Origin: Caenibius sp. WL
GTDB taxonomy: Bacteria > Pseudomonadota > Alphaproteobacteria > Sphingomonadales > Sphingomonadaceae
Length of the DNA: 64,000 nt
Reading direction: 5' to 3'
Assembly: GCF_019803445.1 (NCBI RefSeq)
Contig: NZ_CP081844.1
Location: 186,001-250,000, forward strand
The translations under genes were made by a program, and so were the position numbers. The notes below the pieces were generated by a model. The model made no database searches, was not told the origin of the DNA, and saw nothing but the letters and a program-made list of their open reading frames with translations. Of this stretch, positions 8,629 to 16,985 are shown piece after piece (position 1 is the stretch's first letter; each line of letters starts with the position of its first letter).

Positions 8629-9570
8629 ATGACTGCCCTTACCCATGATTTCGTCAATGCCAGCGAAGCCGACAGCCCGCTGGATATCGTGCCCGCAGCC
8701 GGGCGGATCGGCGCGGAAATCCGCGGCATCCAGCTGTCGGGGGATCTCGACGAGATAACGGTGGCCGCGATCCGCGCCGCGCTGGTCCGCCACAAGGTGA
8801 TCTTCTTCCGCGATCAGACCAGCCTCGACGATGCCGCGCAGGAGGCCTTCGCCGAACGGATCGGCCAGCCGGTCGCCCACCCGACTGTGCCGGTGGCGGA
8901 AGGCTCGCGCTTCCTGCTTGAACTGGATTCGCGCGAGGGATACGCTGCGTCGAGTTGGCACACCGATGTAACCTTCGTCCCTGCCTATCCCGAAGCTTCA
9001 ATCCTGCGCGCCATCACCGTGCCGCAGGCAGGCGGCGATACGCTGTGGGCCAACGGGGTGACCGCCTACGAAGAACTGCCCGATGGCCTGAAAACGCTGG
9101 TCGATGGGCTGTGGGCCGTCCACACCAACGATTACGATTATGCCGGTGCTTTCGCCAACGCCCCGGCGGAGCGGGTGCAGCAGCACAAATCGGTCTTTGC
9201 CTCCACCGTTTACGAAACCGAACATCCGGTGGTGCGGGTTCACCCGGAATCGGGCGAGCGGGCCCTGCTGGTCGGCCATTTCGTGAAGAAGTTCGTCGGG
9301 TTGAACGCGGCGGATTCGCAGCGCCTGCTCGCAATCCTTCAGGACCACATCACCAAACCGGAAAACACCGTACGCTGGCGCTGGCGCGCCCATGACGTGG
9401 CGATCTGGGACAATCGTTCGACCCAGCATCGTGCGATTGCCGATTTCGGCCTCCAGCGCCGGACCCTGCGCCGCGCGACCGTGGCGGGCGATGTGCCCAT
9501 CGCCATCGACGGACGCCGCAGCCGCGCCATCACCCCGGCCACGGAACCTGCCCTGCAGGCGGCTGAGTAA
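8629..9570 (+). CDS. atsK: TauD/TfdA-family Fe(II)/2-oxoglutarate dioxygenase, AtsK-like
   Basis: A 313-residue non-haem iron dioxygenase that would cleave alkyl sulfate esters (AtsK) or sulfonates (TauD) oxidatively, releasing sulfite or sulfate in the cytoplasm. The iron facial triad is visible as HTD in SSWHTDVTF (about residues 110-112) and a distal His in NRSTQHRAIADFG (about 267). A following Arg (RRTLRRATV) would bind 2-oxoglutarate. PQAGGDTLWANGVTAYEEL is also characteristic. Ribosome site AAAGGAG precedes the ATG. The arylsulfatase and Ats-type transporter context favours the alkylsulfatase role, but TauD/TfdA paralogues cannot be separated with certainty by eye. Confidence 0.85.
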   Translation: MTALTHDFVNASEADSPLDIVPAAGRIGAEIRGIQLSGDLDEITVAAIRAALVRHKVIFFRDQTSLDDAAQEAFAERIGQPVAHPTVPVAEGSRFLLELDSREGYAASSWHTDVTFVPAYPEASILRAITVPQAGGDTLWANGVTAYEELPDGLKTLVDGLWAVHTNDYDYAGAFANAPAERVQQHKSVFASTVYETEHPVVRVHPESGERALLVGHFVKKFVGLNAADSQRLLAILQDHITKPENTVRWRWRAHDVAIWDNRSTQHRAIADFGLQRRTLRRATVAGDVPIAIDGRRSRAITPATEPALQAAE

Positions 9571-9584
9571 CGTCCCCGCCTGCA

Positions 9585-9627
9585 AGCGGCCGCGAGCCAC
9601 CCGGCGGGGTTCGCGGCCGCTCTTTTT
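9585..9627 (+). terminator. Rho-independent terminator inside the sulfur operon
   Basis: Perfect 11-bp stem AGCGGCCGCGA/TCGCGGCCGCT (9585-9595 with 9611-9621) followed by C and five Ts. It lies 14 bp after the dioxygenase stop and about 30 bp before the arylsulfatase start, between co-directional genes, so it should lower or separate expression of the downstream genes. Confidence 0.8.
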
Positions 9628-9657
9628 CCGCCTTTTCCTTTCTGGAGTTTCCACGCG

Positions 9658-11328
9658 ATGCGCCATTTGCTTCTTTCCCTTGCCGCTGCCACCGCCCTTT
9701 CCGGCGCCCTCTCCGGCGCAGTGCAGGCCAAGGAAGCCGAAAGGCCCAATTTCCTCGTCATCGTGGCCGATGATCTCGGCTATTCCGATATCGGCGCGTT
9801 CGGCGGCGAAATCGCCACGCCAAATCTGGATGCGCTGGCCGCCAACGGGGTGCGCTTCACCAGCTTCCACACCGCACCGACCTGTTCGCCCACCCGCGCC
9901 ACGCTGATGGCGGGGACGGACAACCACCGCGCGGGGCTGGGCACGATGGCCGAAGCGCTTGCCCCCAACCAGCGCGGCAAGCCGGGGCATGAAGGTTATC
10001 TGTCCACGAAAGTCGCGGCGCTGCCCGAACTGTTGCAGGCTGGCGGTTATCGCACGCTGATGGCCGGCAAGTGGCACCTTGGCCTGACGCCGGAGCAGGA
10101 CCCGCATGCGCGCGGCTTCCAGCACACTTTCGCGCTGCTGCAAGGCGGGCACAACCATTTCGGCCTCGGTCTGACGCAAGACCCCGCGGCGGATGCCCGG
10201 GCTTTCGGCGCGACTTACACCGAAGACGGGCACACGCTGGCCAGGTTGCCTGACGATTTCTATTCTTCCGACACGTTCGCCACCAAGCTGATCGAACAGT
10301 TGAGAGGGACCAAGGCCGGCAAGGACGGGGCCAAGCCGTTCTTCGCCTATCTCGCTTTCACCGCACCGCACTGGCCGTTGCAGGCCCGGCCGGAAGATAT
10401 CGCCAAATATCGCGGCCGCTACGATGCGGGCTTCGACGTGCTGCGGCGCGAACGGCTCCAACGGCAGGTCGAACTCGGCCTGCTCGATCCGGCGGTGATC
10501 CCGCACGAACCCGATCTGCCCAAGGGCCATTGGGACCAGCTTTCCGCCGAGGACAAGCGCACCGCCGCGCGCGATATGGAAATCTATGCCGCGATGGTCG
10601 ACCGGCTGGACCAGAACGTTGGCCGGGTGATCCAGACTCTCAAGGAAACGGGCGAATACGACAACACCGTGATCCTGTTCCTGGCGGACAACGGCGCGGA
10701 AGGCGTCGATTTCACCAGCCCCAAAGTGGCGGGCTTCAAAAGCCTTGCCGATGCGGCGGACAACTCTTTCGCCAATCGCGGCAAGGCCACATCCTTCGTC
10801 GCCTATGGCCCCGGCTGGGCACAGGCGGCAACCGCGCCGTCGTGGCGCTACAAGGCCTATGCCAGCGAAGGCGGCACCCGCGCGGTCTCGTTCCTCACCG
10901 GCAAGGGGCTGGGCCAGCGCAAACCCGTGGCGGGCGCGTTCCTTTCCGTGGCCGACGTGCTGCCCACGTTCCTCGATCTCGCCCGCCTGCCGCAGCCCAA
11001 GGGCCGGTTTCAGGGCAGGGATGTGGAGCCGATCCGGGGCAAGAGCTGGGTGCCCTATCTCACCGGCAAGGCGGATCATGTCTATGGGCCGAACGATGCC
11101 TATGGCGTCGAACTGTTCGGTTCGCGCGCGCTGCGGCAGGGCGACTGGAAAATCACCGACATCGGCGATGGCCAGTGGAAGCTGTTCAACATCGCCCGCG
11201 ATCCGGGCGAAACCCGGGACTTGAGCACGGCGGACCCGGCCCTGTTCCAGCGGCTGCAACAGGCATGGGACCGCTACGCCGCGGAAGTCGGCGTGATCCT
11301 GCCCGATTTCAAGGCTTATCAACCATGA
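9658..11328 (+). CDS. atsA: Arylsulfatase (type I, formylglycine-dependent), exported
   Basis: A 556-residue sulfatase hydrolysing aryl sulfate esters to phenols and inorganic sulfate. The signature CSPTR at residues 76-80 marks Cys76 for conversion to formylglycine. Metal ligands are seen in VADDLG (38-39) and LADNGAEG, and MAGKWHLG carries further active-site Lys/His residues. The core closely resembles the Pseudomonas AtsA style, a cytoplasmic enzyme. Here, however, residues 1-24 (LLLSLAAATALSGALSGAVQA) form a clear signal peptide, so the enzyme should be periplasmic. The maturase needed for formylglycine is not in the window. Its stop overlaps the next ATG (ATGA). Confidence 0.93.
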   Translation: MRHLLLSLAAATALSGALSGAVQAKEAERPNFLVIVADDLGYSDIGAFGGEIATPNLDALAANGVRFTSFHTAPTCSPTRATLMAGTDNHRAGLGTMAEALAPNQRGKPGHEGYLSTKVAALPELLQAGGYRTLMAGKWHLGLTPEQDPHARGFQHTFALLQGGHNHFGLGLTQDPAADARAFGATYTEDGHTLARLPDDFYSSDTFATKLIEQLRGTKAGKDGAKPFFAYLAFTAPHWPLQARPEDIAKYRGRYDAGFDVLRRERLQRQVELGLLDPAVIPHEPDLPKGHWDQLSAEDKRTAARDMEIYAAMVDRLDQNVGRVIQTLKETGEYDNTVILFLADNGAEGVDFTSPKVAGFKSLADAADNSFANRGKATSFVAYGPGWAQAATAPSWRYKAYASEGGTRAVSFLTGKGLGQRKPVAGAFLSVADVLPTFLDLARLPQPKGRFQGRDVEPIRGKSWVPYLTGKADHVYGPNDAYGVELFGSRALRQGDWKITDIGDGQWKLFNIARDPGETRDLSTADPALFQRLQQAWDRYAAEVGVILPDFKAYQP

Positions 11329-12332
11329 GCGTTCGACGGACCGTCACCCGCGTCCTCGCGGCAGGCGCGCTGCTCGCGCTGGCCGCCTGCGGCGCCGGCG
11401 CTCCACAGGGGGCCGATGGCAAAGTGGTCCTGCGCGTGGGGGATCAACTGGGCGTGATCAAGGCCACGCTCGACAGCGCCGGAGAAGGCCAGCCCGGTGA
11501 TTACACCATCCAGTGGTCGAATTTCACCGCCGGGCCGCCGATCATCGCCGCGCAGACGGGCGGTTCGCTCGACGTAGGATGGATGGCGGAAACGCCGCTG
11601 GTCTTCGCGCAGGCGGCGGGCAGCCCGGTCAAGGTCGTGGGCGTGTCCCGCCCTTCCGATAAACCGGGCGAGCGGCAGGGGTTCGCCTACGCGCTGGTGG
11701 TGCTGCCGGATTCGCCGCTCCGCTCGGTTGCCGATCTCAAGGGCAAGGCCGTGGCGGTGCGCAGCGGCACGGTGCTGCAATACATGCTGGCGCGGCAACT
11801 GGCGCAGGCGGGCCTGGGGCTGAACGATGTGAAGACGCTGGAAGTCACCAGCCTCGGCACCAGCCTGCTCGACAAGGGCGCAGCCAATGCGCAGACGGTG
11901 AACGAACCGTTCCTCACCCAGATGCTCGAAACCAGGAAAGTCCGTGTGCTCGCCCCCGGCGGGCCGCCGGTGACGCCGGGCTTCGGCTATGTCGTCGCAT
12001 CGGACAAGGCGCTGGCCGATCCCAAACGGGCGAAAGCCATCGGCGATCTCGTCGTCCGGCTGGCGCGGGCCAACTTGTGGCAGAATGCGCATGCGGCGCA
12101 AGCCGCACCCGCGCTGGCCAAGATCTACCGCACCGACCCCAGGATCGCGCAGCGGATTATCGAGCGAACGCCATCCGTGTTCGCCCCCATCGACGGGACG
12201 GTGATCGCCGCGCACCAGCAGGAAGCGGACCTGTTCCACAAGGAGGGTCTGATCCGCAATCGGCTGGATGCAGGCGCGATTTTCGACACCCGGTTCAACC
12301 CGCTGATCCAGCGCGTGGAGGATAACCGATGA
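11325..12332 (+). CDS. ABC transporter substrate-binding lipoprotein (SsuA/AtsR-type)
   Basis: A 335-residue periplasmic binding protein for sulfonates or sulfate esters. The lipobox LAAC places the lipidated Cys at residue 22, so the mature protein should be membrane-anchored. Typical SsuA/TauA-family features are RVGDQLGVIKA, TAGPPIIAAQTGGSLDVGWMAETPLVFAQAAG and the SVADLKGKAVAVRSGTVLQYML segment. Its ATG overlaps the sulfatase stop and its stop overlaps the permease start, so the three are translationally coupled. With the permease and ATPase it repeats the AtsR-AtsB-AtsC order known for Pseudomonas sulfate-ester importers. Ligand inferred from family and neighbours. Confidence 0.88.
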   Translation: MSVRRTVTRVLAAGALLALAACGAGAPQGADGKVVLRVGDQLGVIKATLDSAGEGQPGDYTIQWSNFTAGPPIIAAQTGGSLDVGWMAETPLVFAQAAGSPVKVVGVSRPSDKPGERQGFAYALVVLPDSPLRSVADLKGKAVAVRSGTVLQYMLARQLAQAGLGLNDVKTLEVTSLGTSLLDKGAANAQTVNEPFLTQMLETRKVRVLAPGGPPVTPGFGYVVASDKALADPKRAKAIGDLVVRLARANLWQNAHAAQAAPALAKIYRTDPRIAQRIIERTPSVFAPIDGTVIAAHQQEADLFHKEGLIRNRLDAGAIFDTRFNPLIQRVEDNR

Positions 12333-13177
12333 ATGCCGCCACCCCGATTCCCGTCCCCACGCCCGAGGCTGTGCCGCTGGTGCAGCCGGTCGTGCGGCGG
12401 GGCAAAGGATACTCCGCCCGTTTCGCGCTCGGCAGGCGGGCGCTGGGGCCGCTGGCGATCGTCGCGATCTGGGCGATGGCGACCACGGCGGGCTGGGTCG
12501 ATCCCTCGATCCTGCCTTCGCCCCCGGCGCTCGCCGAAGGGTTCCGGCAACTATGGGCCGATCAGAACCTCCTCGGCCAACTCGGCGTTTCTCTCGGCCG
12601 GGCTCTGGCGGGCGGTGCGGCGGGCATCGTCGTGGGCCTTGCTCTCGGCATCGCGGCGGGGCTCTCGCGGCTGGGGGAAGAACTGTTCGACGCCGCGCTG
12701 CAAATGCTGCGCACCATTCCCTTCCTCGCGCTGGTGCCGCTGTTCATCGTGTGGTTCGGGATCGGGGAGACGCCCAAGCTGCTGCTGATCGCCTTGGCAA
12801 CGCTGTTTCCGATGTATCTCAACGCTTATGCGGGGGTGCGCAATGTCGACCGCAAAGTGATCGAGGCGATGCGCAGTTTCGGCCTTTCCGGCCCGCGTCT
12901 GGTGCGCGAAGTGGTGTTGCCGCTGGCGCTGCCGCAGATATTCACCGGCTTGCGCATAGCGCTCGGCGTGTCGGTGCTGGTGCTGATCGCGGCGGAACAG
13001 ATCAATGCCTCTGCCGGTCTCGGCTACCTGCTCAACGCCGCGCAGCTCTACCAGCAGGTCGACGTGATCCTGATCTGCATCGCGATCTATGCCGTGCTCG
13101 GCCTCAGCGCCGATCTCATCGTCCGCACGCTCGAACGGCTGTTCATGCCGTGGCGCGCCCATCTCGCCGTTCGTTGA
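12329..13177 (+). CDS. ABC transporter permease (SsuC/AtsB-type)
   Basis: A 282-residue inner-membrane permease of the BPD_transp_1 (SsuC/TauC) family. About six hydrophobic segments are visible. The cytoplasmic coupling loop is recognisable as NVDRKVIEAMRSFGLSGPRLVREVVLPLALPQIFTGL cut into the EAM...G...LP pattern that docks on the ATPase. It starts at an ATG overlapping the TGA of the binding protein (ATGA), showing tight coupling, and is followed by the ATPase after 19 bp. It would form the channel of the sulfur-compound importer. Assignment to sulfonates versus sulfate esters depends on context. Confidence 0.9.
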   Translation: MNAATPIPVPTPEAVPLVQPVVRRGKGYSARFALGRRALGPLAIVAIWAMATTAGWVDPSILPSPPALAEGFRQLWADQNLLGQLGVSLGRALAGGAAGIVVGLALGIAAGLSRLGEELFDAALQMLRTIPFLALVPLFIVWFGIGETPKLLLIALATLFPMYLNAYAGVRNVDRKVIEAMRSFGLSGPRLVREVVLPLALPQIFTGLRIALGVSVLVLIAAEQINASAGLGYLLNAAQLYQQVDVILICIAIYAVLGLSADLIVRTLERLFMPWRAHLAVR

Positions 13178-13196
13178 GTTTCTGGAAGGTTAAACC

Positions 13197-13979
13197 ATGT
13201 CCACCGTCCTGTCCTATAAACCGCTTGCCCGCCCGGCGCGCCCAGCCTTTGCCGACAGCTTCGCCGCGCATCCCGAAGCGGTGCGGATAGAGGAAGTCTC
13301 GCGGATCTTTGCGGACGCCGCGGTGCTCGACCGGCTCAACCTCTCGGTGCGCGGCGGCGAATTCGTCGCGCTGCTGGGCGCATCGGGCAGCGGGAAAACC
13401 ACGCTGCTGCGCATTCTCGCCGGGCTCGACGCGCCCGACACCGGGCAGGCCTGGGTGCCCGAAGCGCGCACCGTGGTGTTTCAGGAACCGCGCCTGGTGC
13501 AGGCGATGAAAGTCTGGAAGAACGTGGTCATCGGCCTTAGCGGCGCGGCGGCATCGCGCACGCGGGCGGAGCGGGCGCTGGCCGAAGTCGGCCTGGCCCA
13601 CCGCGCCGATGCCTGGCCCGCCACACTGTCGGGCGGGGAAGCGCAGCGGGCCGCGCTCGCCCGCGCGCTGGTGCGCGAACCGAAGCTGTTGCTGCTGGAC
13701 GAACCCTTCGCCGCGCTCGACGCTCTCACCCGGATGAAAATGCAACGGCTGATCCACGATCTCGCCCGCGCGCATGGCCCCGCAACGCTGCTTGTCACGC
13801 ATGACGTGGAAGAAGCGATCCTGCTGGCCGATCGCGTGCTGGTGCTGAAGGAAGGACGGATCGGGTTCGACGCGCGGGTGCCCCTGCCCCATCCGCGCAA
13901 GGCGGGCGGCCCAGCGTTCGAAGCGCTGCGCGAACGGCTGCTATCCGAACTGGGGGTTCCGCCCGGCACCGGGGGCTGA
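13197..13979 (+). CDS. ABC transporter ATPase (SsuB/AtsC-type)
   Basis: A 260-residue ABC ATPase energising the sulfur-compound importer. The Walker A GASGSGKTT is at residues 61-69, the signature LSGGEAQ at 144-150, Walker B LLLLDEP at 164-170, and the switch His in LLVTHDVEEA about 30 residues later. The Q-loop appears as VFQEPRLV. The size and motifs fit the SsuB/TauB subfamily, with a short N-terminal extension of about 25 residues before the ABC fold. It is the last gene of the operon and converges with the epoxide hydrolase, with only 14 bp between the stops and no clear intrinsic terminator. Confidence 0.92.
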   Translation: MSTVLSYKPLARPARPAFADSFAAHPEAVRIEEVSRIFADAAVLDRLNLSVRGGEFVALLGASGSGKTTLLRILAGLDAPDTGQAWVPEARTVVFQEPRLVQAMKVWKNVVIGLSGAAASRTRAERALAEVGLAHRADAWPATLSGGEAQRAALARALVREPKLLLLDEPFAALDALTRMKMQRLIHDLARAHGPATLLVTHDVEEAILLADRVLVLKEGRIGFDARVPLPHPRKAGGPAFEALRERLLSELGVPPGTGG

Positions 13980-13993
13980 CCAGCGCGGCTCCG

Positions 13994-15136
13994 TCAGCGC
14001 AGGCTGCGCACGAAAGCGCGCAGTTCGTCGGCGAACAGTGCGGGCTGTTCCATCGCCGCGAAGTGCCCGCCGCGCGGCATGTCCACCCAACGCACGACAT
14101 TGTAGCTTTTCTCCACCGTGGAGCGGGGGAAGCGCGCCATCTCGCCAGGGAAATTCGCCACCGCCACCGGCTTTTCCACCCGCGCGCCAGCGGGCACCGG
14201 TTCGTCGAACACGCCGCGATAAAGCCACGCCGCCGTGCCGAACGTGCCCGTCACCAGATAGACCATGATGTTGTCGAGCACATGATCGCGCGAATAGACG
14301 GCCCAGAGATCGCCATCCGGCAATTGCGACCAGCCCTGGAATTTTTCCAGAATCCAGGCCGCCACGCCCAGCGGATTGTCCGCCATCGCAAATGCGAGCG
14401 ATTGCGGCTTGGTCGACTGGATCGCCATGTAGCCGCCTTCTCTTTGCCAGATGCCACCAAGATTGGCGGCGGCGGCGATTTCCTCCTCGGTTTCGGGCTG
14501 CGCGTCGGGGCGGGTCCAGCCGAACGTGAAATTCAGGTGGATCGCCTCGCATCCTTCCGCTTCGTAGCCGAGCCAGCCGGAAACGGACGAGCCCCAGTCC
14601 CCGCCCTGCGCGATATAGCGGAGATAGCCGAGCTGCCGCATCGCCTGGTCGAACGCGCGGGCAATCGTGCGCGGGCCGATCGGCCTGGCTGGTTTGGAGG
14701 AAAAGCCGTAGCCGATCAGCGACGGGATCACGAGCGTCAGCGCATCGGCCGCATCGCCGCCGTGCGCGGCCGGATCGGTCAGAGGATCGACGATATCGAG
14801 GAATTCGACGAACGAGCCCGGCCAGCCGTGGGTGATCAGCACCGGTTTGGGATCGGGCCCCTTGCCCACGACATGGAGGCAATGGACGGTATAGGCCACC
14901 CCATCGACTTCCACATCGACGAGAAAATGCGGAAACCGGTTCATCGCCGCTTCCCGCGCACGCCAATCGTAGGACCCGCGCCAATGGGCAACGAGATCGC
15001 GCATCGCCGCCGTGCTCGCGCCATAGGCCCACGCTTCACCCTCCGCCGGATCGGGCCATTCCGCCTCGTCCAAGCGGCGGGCGATCCAGTCTAGCCGGGA
15101 TTGCGGAATATCGATCGTGAACGGACGGATTGCCAT
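13994..15136 (-). CDS. Epoxide hydrolase, EPHX1-like
   Basis: A 380-residue alpha/beta-hydrolase fold epoxide hydrolase with the N-terminal EHN domain (residues about 1-90, start MAIRPFTIDIPQSRLDWIARR). HGWPGSF at 103-109 supplies the oxyanion hole. The nucleophile is Asp180 in QGGDWGS, and the general base His358 is in GGHFAAMEQP. Tyr residues in the cap would polarise the epoxide. Without a membrane anchor it is a soluble bacterial relative of microsomal epoxide hydrolase, opening an epoxide to a diol. The ATG at 15136 follows GGGGAGAGG. It diverges from the Baeyer-Villiger monooxygenase across a 221-bp region that contains a perfect 14-bp palindrome. Confidence 0.88.
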   Translation of the reverse strand: MAIRPFTIDIPQSRLDWIARRLDEAEWPDPAEGEAWAYGASTAAMRDLVAHWRGSYDWRAREAAMNRFPHFLVDVEVDGVAYTVHCLHVVGKGPDPKPVLITHGWPGSFVEFLDIVDPLTDPAAHGGDAADALTLVIPSLIGYGFSSKPARPIGPRTIARAFDQAMRQLGYLRYIAQGGDWGSSVSGWLGYEAEGCEAIHLNFTFGWTRPDAQPETEEEIAAAANLGGIWQREGGYMAIQSTKPQSLAFAMADNPLGVAAWILEKFQGWSQLPDGDLWAVYSRDHVLDNIMVYLVTGTFGTAAWLYRGVFDEPVPAGARVEKPVAVANFPGEMARFPRSTVEKSYNVVRWVDMPRGGHFAAMEQPALFADELRAFVRSLR

Positions 15137-15199
15137 GCCTGTGCCTCTCCCCTTTGGGCCGGATTTCGCGCTTCTATGCGATCCCGTTTGACGCAGTTC

Positions 15200-15213
15200 T
15201 AGAGCGCGCTCTA
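15200..15213. promoter_or_regulatory. 14-bp perfect palindrome, candidate operator
   Basis: TAGAGCGCGCTCTA lies 64 bp from the epoxide hydrolase start and 145 bp from the monooxygenase start. TTGACG at 15188-15193 abuts it on the plus strand. The symmetry and position suggest a repressor site controlling both divergent units, but no cognate regulator is adjacent. Confidence 0.4.
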
Positions 15214-15357
15214 ACTTTTGCAACGCGGTTGAGGCGCCCCGGGGGTGGCGCACTAATCGCGTGACAGGGCCGCAATTCTGGTCCCCTATGCGCGGCAATG
15301 GGAACGACGCCGGGAATCGCAACCGGCGGACAGGATGAAGAAGGCGAAAGCGGAACG

Positions 15358-16902
15358 ATGAAACGGATCGTGATTATCGGCGCCGGGCCCGGCGGCATTT
15401 GTGCGGGGATCAAGCTCAAGGAAGCCGGGCATGACGCGTTCACCATTGTCGAACAGACCGATGGCGTGGGCGGCACCTGGCGGCGCAACACTTATCCCGG
15501 CTGCCGCTGCGATGTGCCCTCGGTGCTTTATTCCTTCTCGTTCGCGCAGAAACCAGATTGGGAATCGCGCTACGCCACCCAGCCCGAAATCCTCTCCTAT
15601 CTGGAGGAACTGGCCGACACGCACGGGCTCGCTCCGCATCTGCGGCTGAACACCCGCATCATCGGGGCCGATTGGGACGATGCGGGAAACCTGTGGCGCG
15701 TCACGCTGGACAATGGCCAAACGCTGGAAGCCGAAGTGCTGATCAGCGCGGTCGGTCTGTTCAACGAACCGAACATTCCCGCGCTTCCGGGGCTGGAACG
15801 CTTTTCCGGCCCGGTGATGCATTCGGCCCAGTGGCGGCATGACCTGCCGCTGGAAGGGCGCCGGATCGCGGTGATCGGCAGCGCGGCGAGCGCGGTGCAA
15901 CTGGTGCCCGAAATCGCCCCCATTGCGGGCGAACTGACCGTGTTCCAGCGCACGCCCAATCACGTGCGCGGGCGCGAGGCCGATTACACGCCGGAAGAAC
16001 AGGCCGCGATGGCCGATCCCGCCCGCCTCCAGGCCGAACGGGCGCAAGTCTATGGCTGGGTCGATGCGATGTGCAAGATGAAGGACACCGCGCTGCTCGA
16101 ACAGGCGGAGCGGGACTGCGCCGAAAACGCCGCGCTGGTCGCCGATGCCGAAACGCGCCGCCGCCTCGCCCCCGATTTCGCATTCGGCGGCAAGCGCCCG
16201 TTGGTCTCCAGCGATTGGTATCCCGCGTTCAACCGCGCCAATGTCCGCCTGGTTGCCGAAGCCATCGCCGCCGTCGAACCCGATGCCGTCGTCACCGCCG
16301 ATGGCGTCAGGCATATGGCCGATTTGTTGATTCTGGCCACTGGTTTTCAGACCACGCGGTTCCTTTCGGCCATTCCGGTTACCGGACGCGGCGGCCGCGC
16401 ATTGCGCGAAGTGTGGGCGGAAGGGGCGCGGGCCTACCTCGGGATCACCGTTTCGGGCTTTCCCAATCTCTTCATGCTCTATGGCCCCAACACCAACAAC
16501 GGCTCGATCCTGCACAATATCGAATGCCAGGTCGGGTATGCCCTGCGTCATATCCGCCGGATGGAGGAAGAGCGGCTGGCGTGGATCGATGTCCGGCCTG
16601 AAAAGCTTGATTCCTATAATGAAAAATTGCAGCGCGATATCGCCGCGATTCCGGCGTGGAACGCCGGTGTGCAGGGGTATTACCGCGCGCAGAGCGGCCT
16701 CAACGTCACCCAGTGGCCGCATGGGATGGACGAATATCGCACGCTCACCACCACGCCAGACGATGCCGCTTTCGAAAGCCGTGCGATGACTCTCACCCCA
16801 CCTGAAAGGGTCCCGAAAGGGGGGCGTAGTTCCGCTGCAACACCTGCGCGGCGACCGCACGCGTCCTGCCAAAAGACCGGGACACGCCGCCCGGCGTTAT
16901 GA
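15358..16902 (+). CDS. Flavin-containing Baeyer-Villiger monooxygenase
   Basis: A 514-residue type I Baeyer-Villiger monooxygenase that would insert oxygen next to a ketone, giving an ester or lactone, using FAD and NADPH. The FAD site GAGPGG is at residues 8-13, GVGGTW at 36-41, and the diagnostic fingerprint FSGPVMHSAQW at 149-159 (FxGxxxHxxxW). The NADPH Rossmann motif VIGSAAS is at 173-179, and ATGF is present late. The start at 15358 gives a perfect N-terminal dinucleotide fold; the frame is open upstream to 15298. The last 35 or so residues are Arg/Pro-rich and unlike the family. It is 83 bp upstream of a TBDR and probably co-transcribed. Confidence 0.9.
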   Translation: MKRIVIIGAGPGGICAGIKLKEAGHDAFTIVEQTDGVGGTWRRNTYPGCRCDVPSVLYSFSFAQKPDWESRYATQPEILSYLEELADTHGLAPHLRLNTRIIGADWDDAGNLWRVTLDNGQTLEAEVLISAVGLFNEPNIPALPGLERFSGPVMHSAQWRHDLPLEGRRIAVIGSAASAVQLVPEIAPIAGELTVFQRTPNHVRGREADYTPEEQAAMADPARLQAERAQVYGWVDAMCKMKDTALLEQAERDCAENAALVADAETRRRLAPDFAFGGKRPLVSSDWYPAFNRANVRLVAEAIAAVEPDAVVTADGVRHMADLLILATGFQTTRFLSAIPVTGRGGRALREVWAEGARAYLGITVSGFPNLFMLYGPNTNNGSILHNIECQVGYALRHIRRMEEERLAWIDVRPEKLDSYNEKLQRDIAAIPAWNAGVQGYYRAQSGLNVTQWPHGMDEYRTLTTTPDDAAFESRAMTLTPPERVPKGGRSSAATPARRPHASCQKTGTRRPAL

Positions 16903-16985
16903 TAGGGAGCCGCCCACCCGAACCCGCCGATTCCAAGCACGAAAACGTGCCGGCGGTTTCGATGGTTCACGGAGGATTCTTTACC

